From assembly GCF_900113025.1 (NCBI RefSeq), contig NZ_FONT01000003.1, forward strand, positions 62,001 to 126,000: a DNA stretch of 64,000 nucleotides, written 5' to 3'. This stretch comes from Alteribacillus iranensis. GTDB lineage: Bacteria; Bacillota; Bacilli; Bacillales; Marinococcaceae. Under the pieces are notes generated by a model. The model ran no database searches and was not told the origin of the DNA. It saw only the letters and a program-made list of their open reading frames with translations. Position numbers and translations under genes: made by a program. This document shows, piece after piece, positions 39,103 through 48,833 of this stretch; position 1 is the first letter of the stretch; every line of letters starts with the position of its first letter.

Positions 39103-40125
39103 GTGAACGAAAGAGATAAAGATAATAATATCATTCCTTTTCCTGGATCGGCAGGTAAGTTGGTAACTCTTGGTCTTCGTTCATTAAAAGCAGGAGACTG
39201 TGAAGAGGCACTGCAATATTTTCTGGAAGCTTTAGCTCATGACCCTCACCATGAAGAGGCATCCTACGGCTTGTTATTAGCTTTCGCTGACAGCGGACGA
39301 CTTCAGGAAGGGAGAGAGTGGGCAGAAAAGCTATTAAGAACAGGAGAGGCAAATTATTTTGAAGTTCTCCAAGTGTATGTTTCTATTCTTGCTCAGCTAG
39401 AAGAGTATGAGCAGGTAGTTTCCGTCCTCGAAGCAATCCTGGAAGAAGAAAAATTTCCTCCGCATATGGCCGATAAACTGTATGAACTGTTAGAGCTCTC
39501 ACATTCCATGATTCGATCTGACATGGAGCCGTATGTGAGAGTAGATAGTGATAAGGCTTCCATTGATACATGTGTTGATTGGAAAGATAAATTAATGAGG
39601 GGGACGCCTGATCAAAAGATGGCAGCTTTAAGAGAACTTCGCTTGCAAGAACCGGACACTGTACTGCCCGCAATCGAAAGTGTATTGGCCGACAACCATG
39701 CTTCACCCTTATTAAAAAGCATTTTATTATTACTGTTAAAAGATTGGCGGATAGAGAAAGATGTTTGGGTTCATAAGCTGGACAGACAAGGAGAATTTTC
39801 ACCGGTGTCCTTGTCTTTAATAGAAGAAAGTGCTTCGTACATAAAATCATCTCAGCTGCTTGAAGACAAGCTAGGTCAGGTAGACCCTGTCCTTCTAAAG
39901 AATTCATATCATTTGATGAGGCAGCTATACTTATTTTATTACCCATTCCCGCCGTCCATAGAACTGGAAGCCTTAGCTGCAGTCATACATCATGATGCGG
40001 CACTGCAAACAGGGAATGATATTACAATGTCAGAACTCGTCGCAACCTACAAGGCGGAGGAAATGTATATACAAAACATGATGAAAGAGTACCAAAGGAT
40101 TAAAAAATATATGTTCGACCTGTAA
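39103..40125 (+). CDS. ysoA: TPR-repeat protein (YsoA)
   Basis: A 340-residue cytosolic protein with about three tetratricopeptide repeats (residues 18-125: LRSLKAGDCEEALQYFLEAL, ALAHDPHHEEASYGLLLAF, QLEEYEQVVSVLEAIL) and a helical C-terminal half with no recognised domain. TPR arrays mediate protein contacts; partners and role unknown. GTG 39103 follows AAAGGAGGAG by nine bases. Placement between leuD and tig matches B. subtilis ysoA. Confidence 0.8.
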   Translation: MNERDKDNNIIPFPGSAGKLVTLGLRSLKAGDCEEALQYFLEALAHDPHHEEASYGLLLAFADSGRLQEGREWAEKLLRTGEANYFEVLQVYVSILAQLEEYEQVVSVLEAILEEEKFPPHMADKLYELLELSHSMIRSDMEPYVRVDSDKASIDTCVDWKDKLMRGTPDQKMAALRELRLQEPDTVLPAIESVLADNHASPLLKSILLLLLKDWRIEKDVWVHKLDRQGEFSPVSLSLIEESASYIKSSQLLEDKLGQVDPVLLKNSYHLMRQLYLFYYPFPPSIELEALAAVIHHDAALQTGNDITMSELVATYKAEEMYIQNMMKEYQRIKKYMFDL

Positions 40126-40156
40126 ATAGTATCACGGTTGCTGTCATGTGAGAACG

Positions 40157-40196
40157 AGTCGCTGCAAAGGCGCTTATGCTTTTCTTATTGAAAAGG
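40157..40196. repeat. Intergenic hairpin repeat, copy 2
   Basis: CGAGTC, then GGCGCTTATGCTTTTCTTAT followed by TGAAAAGG, is a diverged copy of the element at 16884-16955. Its right end provides the TTGAAA that reads as the tig -35. Confidence 0.55.
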
Positions 40197-40215
40197 AATA
40201 GTGATATGTTATAAT
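40188..40215 (+). promoter_or_regulatory. Sigma-A promoter of tig
   Basis: TTGAAA, 16 bp, TATAAT, with an extended TG-T before the -10. It lies about 50 bases upstream of the tig ATG. Confidence 0.78.
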
Positions 40216-40266
40216 GTAATGGTTGTAAAAACGGACATAACCTATGTTACATGGAGGGAAATATAA

Positions 40267-41598
40267 ATGAGTGCAAATTGGGAAAAGCTCGAAGGAAATG
40301 AGGGCGTTTTAACTGTAGAAGTGGATTCCGGAAAATTTGACGATGCGCTCGACCAAGCGTTTCAAAAAGTTAGAAAACAAGTGAATGTGCCGGGTTTTCG
40401 GAAAGGCAAAGTTCCTCGTAAGATTTTTGAACAACGCTTCGGTGTAGAATCTCTTTACCAAGACGCCGTGGACATTGTACTTCCAGAAGCTTATGCGGGT
40501 GCGGTGGATGAAACTGGAATTGAACCTGTAGGGCGTCCGGAAATTGACATTGAAGAAATCGAAAAAGGGAAAAACCTAGTGTTTAAGGCTACGGTTACTG
40601 TGAAGCCAGAAGTGGAGCTTGGAGAATATAAAGGACTTGAAGTAGAAGAGTTTGATACTTCTGTTACGGACGAAGAGGTAGAAGAACAATTGAAGTCCTT
40701 ACAGGAAAGACATGCTGAGCTCGTTGTAGTAGAAGAGGGAGAAGCTCAGGAAGGCGATACAGTTGTTATGGACTTCGAAGGCTTTGTGGATGGAGAAGCG
40801 TTTGAAGGCGGAAAAGCAGAAAATTACACGATTGAAATTGGATCAGGACAATTTATTCCTGGCTTTGAAGAACAATTGGTTGGTGCGAAGTCAGGTGAAG
40901 AGAAAGAAGTAAATGTCACTTTCCCTGAAGAATATCATTCAGAGGAGCTAGCGGGGAAAGAAGCAACGTTTAAAGTGAAAGTTCATGACGTGAAGCGTAA
41001 AGAGCTTCCAGAACTAGATGATGAGTTTGCAAAAGACGTGGACGAAGAAGTAGAAACATTAGAAGAGCTGAAAAAAGCTCAAGAAGAAAAGCTAAAGCAG
41101 GATAAAGAACACGCTAAAGAACATCACGAGCGTGATACCGTAGTTGAAAAAGCAGCAGAAAATGCCACTATTGATATTCCGGATGTCATGATCGAAAATG
41201 AATCAGATCGTATGATGCAAGAGTTTGATCAGCGTCTACAAGCTCAAGGTATGTCCTTGGATATGTATTATCAAATGGCAGGTACTGACGAAGCAGGTAT
41301 GAAAGAACAGTTTAAACCGGAAGCTGAAAAGCGAGTAAAAATGAACTTAACGTTAGAAGCTATTGCTGATGCTGAAGAAGTTGAAGCGACAGATGAAGAC
41401 GCTGAGAATGAACTAGACAAAATGGCAGAAGCATATCAGAGAGATAAAGAAGAAATTCGTTCTTTGCTTGCCATGCAAGGTGGCACGGAGGCTATCAAAG
41501 GAGATCTTCGCATTCAGAAAGCGATTGACTTCCTTGTGGAAGAAAGCAAGACTGTTGAAAAACAAGAAGAGAGTAATGAAGAAGCAGAAGAAGAATAG
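40267..41598 (+). CDS. tig: Trigger factor chaperone
   Basis: A 443-residue ribosome-bound chaperone and peptidyl-prolyl isomerase. The ribosome-docking signature [17 protein letters not shown] is near residue 45. The FKBP-like domain spans about 150-245 ([26 protein letters not shown]). The C-terminal helical arms and a strongly acidic tail (last 20 residues) follow. ATG follows GGAGGGAAATATAA. It is monocistronic between its own promoter and terminator. Confidence 0.96.
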   Translation: MSANWEKLEGNEGVLTVEVDSGKFDDALDQAFQKVRKQVNVPGFRKGKVPRKIFEQRFGVESLYQDAVDIVLPEAYAGAVDETGIEPVGRPEIDIEEIEKGKNLVFKATVTVKPEVELGEYKGLEVEEFDTSVTDEEVEEQLKSLQERHAELVVVEEGEAQEGDTVVMDFEGFVDGEAFEGGKAENYTIEIGSGQFIPGFEEQLVGAKSGEEKEVNVTFPEEYHSEELAGKEATFKVKVHDVKRKELPELDDEFAKDVDEEVETLEELKKAQEEKLKQDKEHAKEHHERDTVVEKAAENATIDIPDVMIENESDRMMQEFDQRLQAQGMSLDMYYQMAGTDEAGMKEQFKPEAEKRVKMNLTLEAIADAEEVEATDEDAENELDKMAEAYQRDKEEIRSLLAMQGGTEAIKGDLRIQKAIDFLVEESKTVEKQEESNEEAEEE

Positions 41599-41608
41599 GA
41601 TGTATTAC

Positions 41609-41641
41609 AACCCTAAAAGACGGAGTACTTTTAGGGTTTTC
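41609..41641 (+). terminator. Terminator of tig
   Basis: AACCCTAAAAG and CTTTTAGGGTT form a perfect 11-pair stem, followed by TTCT. Confidence 0.85.
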
Positions 41642-41695
41642 TCTATGAAAAAAGGGATATGGACTCTTCCTATCGAATGTGTATATATAATAATT

Positions 41696-41715
41696 CTGTT
41701 TTTACATAAAAACAG
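41696..41715. repeat. AT-rich perfect palindrome in the tig-clpX gap
   Basis: CTGTTTTTA-CA-TAAAAACAG is a perfect inverted repeat. It may be a second, weak terminator for tig read-through or a protein-binding site. The remaining 250 bases before clpX hold only the clpX promoter. Confidence 0.4.
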
Positions 41716-41801
41716 ATGAAAAGCTAATCTCTTTTATAAATATGGTAAAAAAGGGAATAGTAGATAGCAGTGGTGCATGAAGGATACATAAGACTTTTTA
41801 T

Positions 41802-41831
41802 TTTAGTCTCCCGAGGGATGTGTGGTACAAT
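41802..41831 (+). promoter_or_regulatory. Sigma-A promoter of clpX
   Basis: The extended -10 TG-G-TACAAT (41823-41831) has a weak -35 TTTAGT 18 bp upstream. A second TACAAT at 41930 is nearer the gene but lacks a spaced -35. Confidence 0.5.
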
Positions 41832-41959
41832 GCAAAGCATGATTGTTTGAAAGGAATGGCAATAGGGGATAGGAAAGAAAAAGATCAATGAAGAAGCCAT
41901 ATTGTTGTACTGAAGGCTATGTGTTTGTGTACAATATATAAGTAAGGGGTGAATATCAC

Positions 41960-43234
41960 ATGTTGAAGTTTAACGAAGATAAGGGACAATTGAAATGTTC
42001 CTTTTGTGGAAAAACTCAAGATCAGGTTCGAAAGTTAGTGGCCGGTCCTGGCGTTTATATATGTGATGAATGTATAGAATTGTGTACGGAAATTGTAGAA
42101 GAAGAACTAGGTACGGAAGAAGAAATTGAGTTTGAGGACATTCCAAAGCCATACGAGATTAATGAAATTTTAGATGACTATGTCATTGGGCAGGAGCGCG
42201 CGAAGAAGTCACTAGCTGTCGCTGTGTACAATCATTATAAACGTGTGAATTCTGCTTCTAAATCGGAAGATGTTGAGCTTTCTAAAAGTAATATTTGCTT
42301 GATCGGACCGACTGGGAGCGGGAAGACCTTGTTGGCTCAGACATTGGCAAGAATATTAAACGTACCTTTCGCCATTGCGGATGCCACGTCTCTTACAGAA
42401 GCAGGATATGTTGGGGAAGACGTAGAGAATATTTTGCTGAAGTTAATTCAAGCGGCTGACTTTGATGTGGAAAAAGCCGAAAAAGGGATCATATACATTG
42501 ATGAGATCGACAAAGTAGCTCGTAAGTCCGAAAACCCTTCCATCACACGCGATGTTTCGGGGGAAGGTGTGCAGCAGGCTCTCTTGAAGATACTAGAGGG
42601 AACTACTGCAAGTGTTCCTCCGCAGGGTGGCAGAAAACATCCTCATCAGGAGTTTATTCAAATTGACACTAGCAATGTGTTGTTTATTTGTGGCGGTGCC
42701 TTTGACGGGATTGATCAAATAGTAAAGCAACGCTTAGGTAAGAAAGTGATCGGCTTCGGAGCAGATGCGGAAAAATCTGAATTAGATAAAGATGAATATA
42801 TGAGCAAAATTTTACCCGAAGACCTTCTTCGCTACGGGTTAATACCTGAGTTTATTGGTCGTCTACCTGTTATCTCCAGCTTAAATCAATTGGATGAAGA
42901 AGCATTGGTTGAAATACTGACACAGCCAAAGAACGCGCTTGTGAAGCAGTATCAAAAGCTTCTTGAAATTGATGATGTAGAGCTCGAATTTACAGATGAC
43001 GCTCTCCAAGAAATAGCTCTCAAAGCCATTGAGAGAAAAACAGGTGCTCGCGGACTCCGTTCTATCATTGAAGGAATCATGCTGGACGTCATGTACGATC
43101 TGCCATCAAAAGATGACGTAGCGACGTGTACCATAACAGCAGAAAGTGTGACCGAAGGAGCTTCTCCTATTTTGAAAACAAAAGAAGGAAAAGAAGTCAA
43201 ACTGAAAAAAGATAAACCAAAGGAAAGTGCTTAA
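41960..43234 (+). CDS. clpX: ClpX ATPase, specificity subunit of ClpXP protease
   Basis: A 424-residue AAA+ unfoldase that feeds substrates to ClpP. The N-terminal zinc-binding domain has four cysteines ([14 protein letters not shown]). Walker A is GPTGSGKT, the pore loop is GYVGED, Walker B is IIYIDEIDK, and the ClpP-docking IGF tripeptide is in KKVIGFGAD. Sensor 2 ([10 protein letters not shown]) is near the C terminus. ATG follows AAGGGGTGAATATCAC. It has its own terminator and stands upstream of lonB as in B. subtilis. Confidence 0.97.
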   Translation: MLKFNEDKGQLKCSFCGKTQDQVRKLVAGPGVYICDECIELCTEIVEEELGTEEEIEFEDIPKPYEINEILDDYVIGQERAKKSLAVAVYNHYKRVNSASKSEDVELSKSNICLIGPTGSGKTLLAQTLARILNVPFAIADATSLTEAGYVGEDVENILLKLIQAADFDVEKAEKGIIYIDEIDKVARKSENPSITRDVSGEGVQQALLKILEGTTASVPPQGGRKHPHQEFIQIDTSNVLFICGGAFDGIDQIVKQRLGKKVIGFGADAEKSELDKDEYMSKILPEDLLRYGLIPEFIGRLPVISSLNQLDEEALVEILTQPKNALVKQYQKLLEIDDVELEFTDDALQEIALKAIERKTGARGLRSIIEGIMLDVMYDLPSKDDVATCTITAESVTEGASPILKTKEGKEVKLKKDKPKESA

Positions 43235-43249
43235 TGTTATAAAACACGA

Positions 43250-43288
43250 AAGCGTCTGGCTTATTTGGAAAGCCAGACGCTTTTTTGT
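43250..43288 (+). terminator. Terminator of clpX
   Basis: AAGCGTCTGGCTT and AAGCCAGACGCTT form a perfect 13-pair stem, followed by TTTTG. Confidence 0.93.
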
Positions 43289-43316
43289 ATGTTTTCCCCC
43301 TTTAGCATCCATACTA
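43286..43316 (+). promoter_or_regulatory. Candidate forespore (SigF/SigG-type) promoter of lonB
   Basis: TGTATG, an 18-bp spacer and CATACTA. The -10 is a perfect SigG-class match; the -35 shares four of six bases. It lies about 40 bases upstream of lonB and directly after the clpX terminator. B. subtilis lonB is forespore-expressed, which fits. Confidence 0.45.
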
Positions 43317-43356
43317 ATTTTAAAAGGAAGGGAACGATGCGAGAAGGGGGATCACT

Positions 43357-45057
43357 ATGAATTTTACGACCATTGCGTTGTTAGTCCAAGGTTTCTTTGG
43401 AGTCATCATAGGGTTGTACTTTTGGAATTTACTACGAAACCAGCGTTCACAAAAAGTCGTTGTAGAACGTGATTCAAAAAAAGAAATTGAGCAATTAAGA
43501 CGATTGCGGTCTATGTCGTTGTCTGAACCACTTTCAGAAAAAGTACGTCCTGCTGATTTAAAGGAAGTGATGGGACAGGAAGAAGGAGTAAAAGCCCTTC
43601 AAGCAGCATTGTGCGGAGAACATCCTCAACACGTGTTGATTTATGGCCCTCCGGGGGTAGGAAAAACCGCAGCGGCACGATTAATGTTGGAACTAGCTAA
43701 AAACAATCCCCTTTCCCCTTTCACAGAACATGCTCCGTTCATTGAAATGGATGGAGCGACGGCTCGATTTGATGATCGTGGAATAGCTGACCCTTTGATT
43801 GGGTCTGTTCATGATCCCATTTATCAAGGTGCTGGCGCAATGGGACAAGCGGGAATTCCACAGCCTAAACAGGGCGCTGTCACGAAAGCTCATGGCGGAA
43901 TGTTATTCATTGATGAGATAGGTGAACTGCACTCTATTCAGTTAAACAAACTGCTGAAAGTGCTGGAAGATCGGAAAGTATTTTTAGAGAGTGCCTACTA
44001 CAGTGAGGAAAACAAACAAATCCCTACCCATATCCATGATATTTTTATGAATGGTCTTCCGGCAGATTTTCGGTTAGTAGGTGCAACTACCCGTAGTCCC
44101 GAAGAACTCCCTGCTGCGCTTCGTTCACGCTGTATGGAAATATATTTTCGCAGTTTGGATGCAGAAGAGATTAAAGGCATTGCCAAAAATGCAGCAGAAA
44201 AAAGTAAGATGACGCTTGTTCCTGAAACTGCCGATTTCGTTGCAAAATATGCCAGCAACGGTAGAGAGGCAGTCAACATGGTGCAAATTGCAGCAGGTTT
44301 AGCGGCAGAACATAACAGGAATGAAATTACAAAGGAAGATTTACACTGGGTGGTAAGGGCTAGTCGTCTCCAACCTAGGTTAGAGAAAGAAATAAGAAAA
44401 CAACCAGACATTGGTATTGTGAACGGACTGGCAGTCACAGGGACTGGAACAGGTATGATCCTTGAGATTGAAGCGTTTGCAAAAAGGGTGATGTCGGGAG
44501 GAGAGCTAACGGTAACAGGCATTGTAGAGGAAGAAAACCAAGGCAACCCTTCCTATTCAGTCAAGCGAAAGAGTTTAGCTAAAAGTTCTCTTGAAAATGT
44601 AATGACAGTGCTGCAATCTTTATACTTGCCGGTGAAGGAATATCACATTCATGTCAATTTCCCTGGAGGAATCCCTATTGATGGACCTTCAGCGGGGGCC
44701 GCTATGGCGTTAGCGGTATATTCTTCGATCAAGAAAATGAAAGTAAAAGAGCGGACTGCCGTAACGGGAGAAATAGGAATACATGGAGATATTAAGCCGG
44801 TAGGAGGAATTACAGCGAAAGTGGAGGCGGCTGTGAAAGCTGGTGCTTCGCACATTTTTATCCCTGAAGAAAATGATCAATCTTCACTTCATTCTTATCG
44901 AGAGGTAAAAGTACATCCGATTAAGAGAATTGAAGAATTGTTGCAGCATGCTCTCTACGCTTATGATGGAAACGATCGAAAAGAACAGGTGTTTCCGAAT
45001 TATCACTTGCCCTTTATTGCATCCGAACCGGAAGATACCTTCCATGCCGGTCATTAG
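43357..45057 (+). CDS. lonB: LonB, membrane-anchored sporulation Lon-type protease
   Basis: A 566-residue ATP-dependent serine protease. Residues 1-25 form a membrane anchor (IALLVQGFFGVIIGLYFW). Walker A is [11 protein letters not shown], Walker B is MLFIDEIGEL, and the Lon protease dyad is Ser in DGPSAGAAMA with Lys in GGITAKVEAA. It lacks the large LonA N-terminal domain. In B. subtilis LonB is made in the forespore and helps control SigG. ATG 43357 follows GAAGGGGGA. Its neighbour lonA is the vegetative paralogue. Confidence 0.94.
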   Translation: MNFTTIALLVQGFFGVIIGLYFWNLLRNQRSQKVVVERDSKKEIEQLRRLRSMSLSEPLSEKVRPADLKEVMGQEEGVKALQAALCGEHPQHVLIYGPPGVGKTAAARLMLELAKNNPLSPFTEHAPFIEMDGATARFDDRGIADPLIGSVHDPIYQGAGAMGQAGIPQPKQGAVTKAHGGMLFIDEIGELHSIQLNKLLKVLEDRKVFLESAYYSEENKQIPTHIHDIFMNGLPADFRLVGATTRSPEELPAALRSRCMEIYFRSLDAEEIKGIAKNAAEKSKMTLVPETADFVAKYASNGREAVNMVQIAAGLAAEHNRNEITKEDLHWVVRASRLQPRLEKEIRKQPDIGIVNGLAVTGTGTGMILEIEAFAKRVMSGGELTVTGIVEEENQGNPSYSVKRKSLAKSSLENVMTVLQSLYLPVKEYHIHVNFPGGIPIDGPSAGAAMALAVYSSIKKMKVKERTAVTGEIGIHGDIKPVGGITAKVEAAVKAGASHIFIPEENDQSSLHSYREVKVHPIKRIEELLQHALYAYDGNDRKEQVFPNYHLPFIASEPEDTFHAGH

Positions 45058-45127
45058 ACAAACGACTTTGCAATAGGATAGAATAATGGAAGAACCATGA
45101 TCGGCGATAAAGTATAGTGGTTAAATC

Positions 45128-45183
45128 AGACGTCAAACTGGGAGTCAATGGCCAGTAGGTGAAGACTCACAGTTTTGGCGTCT
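45128..45183. other. Long imperfect hairpin in the lonB-lonA gap
   Basis: AGACGTCAAACTGGGAGTC pairs with GACTCACAGTTTTGGCGTCT with one bulge and few mismatches, around a 17-base loop. CGTTAACC follows rather than a T-run, so it is not a standard terminator. It could be an mRNA structure or an operator-like site ahead of lonA. Confidence 0.45.
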
Positions 45184-45247
45184 CGTTAACCGTTACCATT
45201 CATTACATTTTATACATAGTATTCTAAATAGATGGGAGTGTTAGCTG

Positions 45248-47581
45248 TTGGGTGAAAAGAAAAAAAGAAATATCCCGTTGCTCCCGCTAAGAGGCCTTCT
45301 CGTTTTCCCGACGATGGTACTACACCTAGATGTGGGAAGAGAAAAGTCAGTACAGGCGCTTGAGCAGGCAATGGTGGATGACAGCGAAATTTTATTAACG
45401 AGTCAAGTCGATTTATCTATCGATGAACCAACGGAAGAAGATGTTTACCATATCGGTACGCTAGCGAAAATTAAGCAAATGCTAAAGCTGCCAAATGGCA
45501 CGATTCGGGTGCTTGTGGAAGGGTTGGCACGAGCAAAGGTGTTACGCTTTTTAGATCGGGATGATTATTTCGAAGTAGAAATGGAAGTAATAAATGGCGA
45601 GGACCAAGAACCAGAGCCTGAAGTACAAGCACTTATGAGAAATGTTCTGGATCAATTTGAACAATATGTAAACCTTTCAAAAAAAGTAACAGTGGAAACA
45701 ATGCAAACTGTACAGGACATAGAAGAACCTTACCGATTAGCCGATGTCATTGCTTCTCATCTTCCTTTGAAAGTGTCGGAAAAACAAAAACTATTGGAAA
45801 CCATCCCTGTACATGAGCGCCTCATGAATATCCTGGAAATATTAAATAATGAAAAAGAAGTTCTGGGGCTTGAACAAAAAATAGGGCAACGTGTTAAGAA
45901 ATCGATGGAAAAGACGCAAAAAGAGTATTATTTGCGTGAACAAATGAAAGCAATTCAAAAGGAACTTGGGGACAAGGATGGAAAAGGCGGAGAGGTAGAA
46001 GAGCTTCGAAAAAAAATAGAAGAAGCAGATATGCCTGAAAATGTAGAAGAAAAAGCATTAAAAGAACTAGATCGATATGAAAAGATGCCTTCGGCTGCTG
46101 CAGAAAGTTCGGTGCTTCGTAATTATATTGAGTGGTTAATAACGGTTCCATGGAAAAAAGAGACTGCTGACCGCCTGGATATAAATAATGCACAGAAAAT
46201 CCTTGATGAAGATCACTATGGTCTCGACAAAGTCAAAGAGCGTGTCCTTGAATACTTAGCCGTTCAAGAATTAACAGAATCCTTAAAAGGACCAATCCTA
46301 TGTTTAGCCGGCCCTCCTGGAGTTGGGAAAACTTCTCTCGCTCGCTCGGTTGCCCGGGCTTTAGAGAGAAAGTTTGTACGTATTTCCCTGGGGGGGATAC
46401 GGGATGAAGCTGAAATTCGCGGCCATCGGCGGACGTATGTCGGAGCAATGCCTGGCCGAATCATCCAGGGTATGAAGAAAGCAGGATCTGTTAACCCAGT
46501 ATTTCTATTGGACGAAATAGATAAAATGGCCAGCGGCTTCCGAGGGGATCCATCGGCAGCTATGCTTGAAGTTCTGGATCCGGAACAAAATAACAGCTTT
46601 AGTGACCATTACCTCGAAGAACCGTATGATCTATCCAAGGTAATGTTCGTCACTACTGCGAATAATGTAGGTATGATACCAGAGCCACTGCTAGACCGCA
46701 TGGAGATCATCTCAATTGCGGGTTACACGGAAGTAGAAAAGATGGGAATAGCGAAAGGTCACCTGCTTCCAAAACAAATTGAAGAGCATGGGCTATCCAA
46801 AGGAAAAATTCAAGTAAAAGAAGACGCTCTCCTTAAGTTAATTAGGTACTACACGAGGGAAGCAGGAGTAAGGAATTTAGAACGTGAAATTGCGAATGTG
46901 TGCCGAAAAGCAGCAAAGTTAATCGTCTCCGGAGACAAGAAACGTGTCATTGTTACCGAGAACACAGTAGAAGATATGCTGGGAAGACCGCGGTTCCGAT
47001 ACGGGCTTGCCGAAAAAGAAAACCAAATCGGAGCCGCTACTGGATTAGCTTATACGACAGGCGGTGGAGACACACTCTCTATTGAAGTCTCTCTAGCGAA
47101 AGGAAAAGGAGAACTTACGTTAACCGGAAAACTTGGTGATGTCATGAAGGAGTCCGCACAAGCCGCTTTTAGTTACATTCGGTCACGGGCTGACGAGTTA
47201 GAAATAGATACGGATTTCCATGAGAAGTACGATATCCATATTCACGTTCCTGAGGGAGCAACGCCGAAAGATGGTCCTTCGGCTGGTATCACCATGGCTA
47301 CTGCTTTAATTTCTGCTTTAACAGGTAGAAAAGTAAAAAAAGAAGTCGGGATGACTGGAGAAATTACATTACGGGGAAGAGTGCTGCCAATAGGTGGATT
47401 AAAAGAAAAATCCATGAGTGCCCATCGAGCAGGACTAACAACAGTCATTATTCCGAAAGATAATGAAAAAGACTTAGAAGAAATACCGGAAAGTGTTAGG
47501 AAAAGCTTAACATTTATACCGGTGTCACATTTAGATGAGGTATTAAAGCACGCACTGGAGGAGAAACATGAAAGTGAATAA
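45248..47581 (+). CDS. lonA: LonA ATP-dependent protease
   Basis: A 777-residue cytosolic AAA+ protease for damaged and regulatory proteins. The N-terminal LON substrate-binding domain ([17 protein letters not shown]) spans about 1-200, a coiled coil follows, Walker A is [11 protein letters not shown], Walker B is VFLLDEIDK, and the catalytic dyad is Ser in [11 protein letters not shown] with Lys in [13 protein letters not shown] 45248 is nine bases after GGGAG. It overlaps ysxC by 14 bases, as in B. subtilis. Confidence 0.96.
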   Translation: MGEKKKRNIPLLPLRGLLVFPTMVLHLDVGREKSVQALEQAMVDDSEILLTSQVDLSIDEPTEEDVYHIGTLAKIKQMLKLPNGTIRVLVEGLARAKVLRFLDRDDYFEVEMEVINGEDQEPEPEVQALMRNVLDQFEQYVNLSKKVTVETMQTVQDIEEPYRLADVIASHLPLKVSEKQKLLETIPVHERLMNILEILNNEKEVLGLEQKIGQRVKKSMEKTQKEYYLREQMKAIQKELGDKDGKGGEVEELRKKIEEADMPENVEEKALKELDRYEKMPSAAAESSVLRNYIEWLITVPWKKETADRLDINNAQKILDEDHYGLDKVKERVLEYLAVQELTESLKGPILCLAGPPGVGKTSLARSVARALERKFVRISLGGIRDEAEIRGHRRTYVGAMPGRIIQGMKKAGSVNPVFLLDEIDKMASGFRGDPSAAMLEVLDPEQNNSFSDHYLEEPYDLSKVMFVTTANNVGMIPEPLLDRMEIISIAGYTEVEKMGIAKGHLLPKQIEEHGLSKGKIQVKEDALLKLIRYYTREAGVRNLEREIANVCRKAAKLIVSGDKKRVIVTENTVEDMLGRPRFRYGLAEKENQIGAATGLAYTTGGGDTLSIEVSLAKGKGELTLTGKLGDVMKESAQAAFSYIRSRADELEIDTDFHEKYDIHIHVPEGATPKDGPSAGITMATALISALTGRKVKKEVGMTGEITLRGRVLPIGGLKEKSMSAHRAGLTTVIIPKDNEKDLEEIPESVRKSLTFIPVSHLDEVLKHALEEKHESE

Positions 47582-48149
47582 GGCAGAGCTGCTAATTAGT
47601 GCAGTCTCACGAAAACAATACCCGGAAGATGGCTTGCCAGAAATTGCACTGGCAGGCCGCTCTAATGTTGGTAAATCATCTTTTATCAATACTATGGTAC
47701 AACGCAAAAAATTGGCTCGTATCTCGTCCAAACCGGGGAAAACTAGAACTCTTAACTTTTATAATATCAATGATGAGCTTATTTTTGTGGATGTTCCTGG
47801 ATATGGTTATGCTAAAGTGTCTAAAAAAGAAAGAGCTGCATGGGGACCAATGATGGAAGAGTATATTTCCGTACGAGAGGAGCTCCGTGGAGTTGTTCAA
47901 ATTATTGATGTAAGACATCCGCCGACAGCTGATGATATTCAAATGTATCAGTATTTGAAATATCATGAGCTGCCAGTAATTGTCATTGCAACGAAAGCGG
48001 ATAAAGTATCGAAAAACAAACGTCCCAAGCATGTAAAGCAGGCAAAAAATGATCTTCAGCTGGATAAAGAAGACAAAATGATACTATTTTCCGCCGAAAC
48101 AGGGCAAGGTAAGGATGAAGGATGGAGTGCGATACAGAACTTAATGTAA
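47568..48149 (+). CDS. ysxC: Ribosome-assembly GTPase YsxC/EngB
   Basis: A 193-residue essential GTPase that binds the 50S precursor. G motifs are in order: G1 [11 protein letters not shown]3 DVPGYG, G4 TKADK, G5 SAETG. ATG lies seven bases after GGAGG inside the end of lonA, so translation is coupled. It converges with ysxD one base downstream, with no clear terminator between. Confidence 0.95.
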   Translation: MKVNKAELLISAVSRKQYPEDGLPEIALAGRSNVGKSSFINTMVQRKKLARISSKPGKTRTLNFYNINDELIFVDVPGYGYAKVSKKERAAWGPMMEEYISVREELRGVVQIIDVRHPPTADDIQMYQYLKYHELPVIVIATKADKVSKNKRPKHVKQAKNDLQLDKEDKMILFSAETGQGKDEGWSAIQNLM

Positions 48150-48150
48150 T

Positions 48151-48633
48151 TTATCTTTTCTTAACTAAGAGATAATATAGACCAATACCAATTAATAGTA
48201 TTGGTAAGAACCGAAGGGCAGGAGAGATAAATGTAGACACGGTCAGCTCATAAATCTCCTGTTCAAAAAAATAAAAGAGGCTGACCAAGATTAAGAAAAG
48301 ACTAATCACAAGACTGCTGTTTTTTGTTTTTACAGAATCAGTAAGGATAGCTAACCCAATGAGAGCTATGTACATTGCAGTGTGATCAGGCCAATTCGTT
48401 AGAAAATCGGCAAGGTGGAACTGAATACCGAAAAACACCATCAGAAGACCAGGCAAAAAATATAGAGGAAAATGAGCACGCATGGATTCTATGACAAACG
48501 CGGCTCCCACTATGATTAAAATGGTCGGCCAGTCATACCACCAAGCTGTTTCTGTTACATCCCATTTTTCTATTAATAGAATAAGGCCTAAACCGGACAA
48601 CAAAATACCATAGAACAATCGATGTTTTCCCAT
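48151..48633 (-). CDS. ysxD: Multi-span membrane protein, YsxD position
   Basis: A 160-residue integral membrane protein with about six hydrophobic segments, including GILLSGLGLILLIEKW and ILLIGIGLYYLLV ending in basic VKKR. The layout resembles the LiaF/LiaI N-terminal membrane domain, a tentative reading. The ATG at 48633 is five bases after AGGAGG on the minus strand. The slot between ysxC and hemA corresponds to ysxD in B. subtilis, but I cannot confirm sequence homology. Function unknown. Confidence 0.7.
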   Translation of the reverse strand: MGKHRLFYGILLSGLGLILLIEKWDVTETAWWYDWPTILIIVGAAFVIESMRAHFPLYFLPGLLMVFFGIQFHLADFLTNWPDHTAMYIALIGLAILTDSVKTKNSSLVISLFLILVSLFYFFEQEIYELTVSTFISPALRFLPILLIGIGLYYLLVKKR

Positions 48634-48705
48634 TTATACCTCCTGGTTAATGCGATCTCAACTATTGATCTTATCATAAATGTCAGTTGGAATTCACAAT
48701 TATTT

Positions 48706-48734
48706 TTGGCGCTGACAGGCAGGCGTGTTATAAT
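48706..48734 (+). promoter_or_regulatory. Sigma-A promoter of the hemAXCDBL operon
   Basis: TTGGCG, 17 bp, TATAAT, with an extended TG-T ahead of the -10. It starts about 90 bases upstream of hemA. A PerR box as recalled for B. subtilis hemA could not be recognised. Confidence 0.75.
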
Positions 48735-48833
48735 AAAGGTTGTTTAAATGACGGAAATACAGAGTAATTGCTTGAAGATCTGGGAATAAGTCATAATAGG
48801 TAAGTTGCTATTACTTTGTGGGGGGAACACAAC

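Noticed and set aside
45131-45150. CtsR operator ahead of lonA
   Set aside because: Two GTCAAA-like heptads are present but the spacing is six rather than four bases and the second is imperfect; they are better explained as part of the hairpin.
48729-48745. PerR box at the hemA promoter
   Set aside because: TTATAAT is simply the -10 region; the second half of the box is absent.
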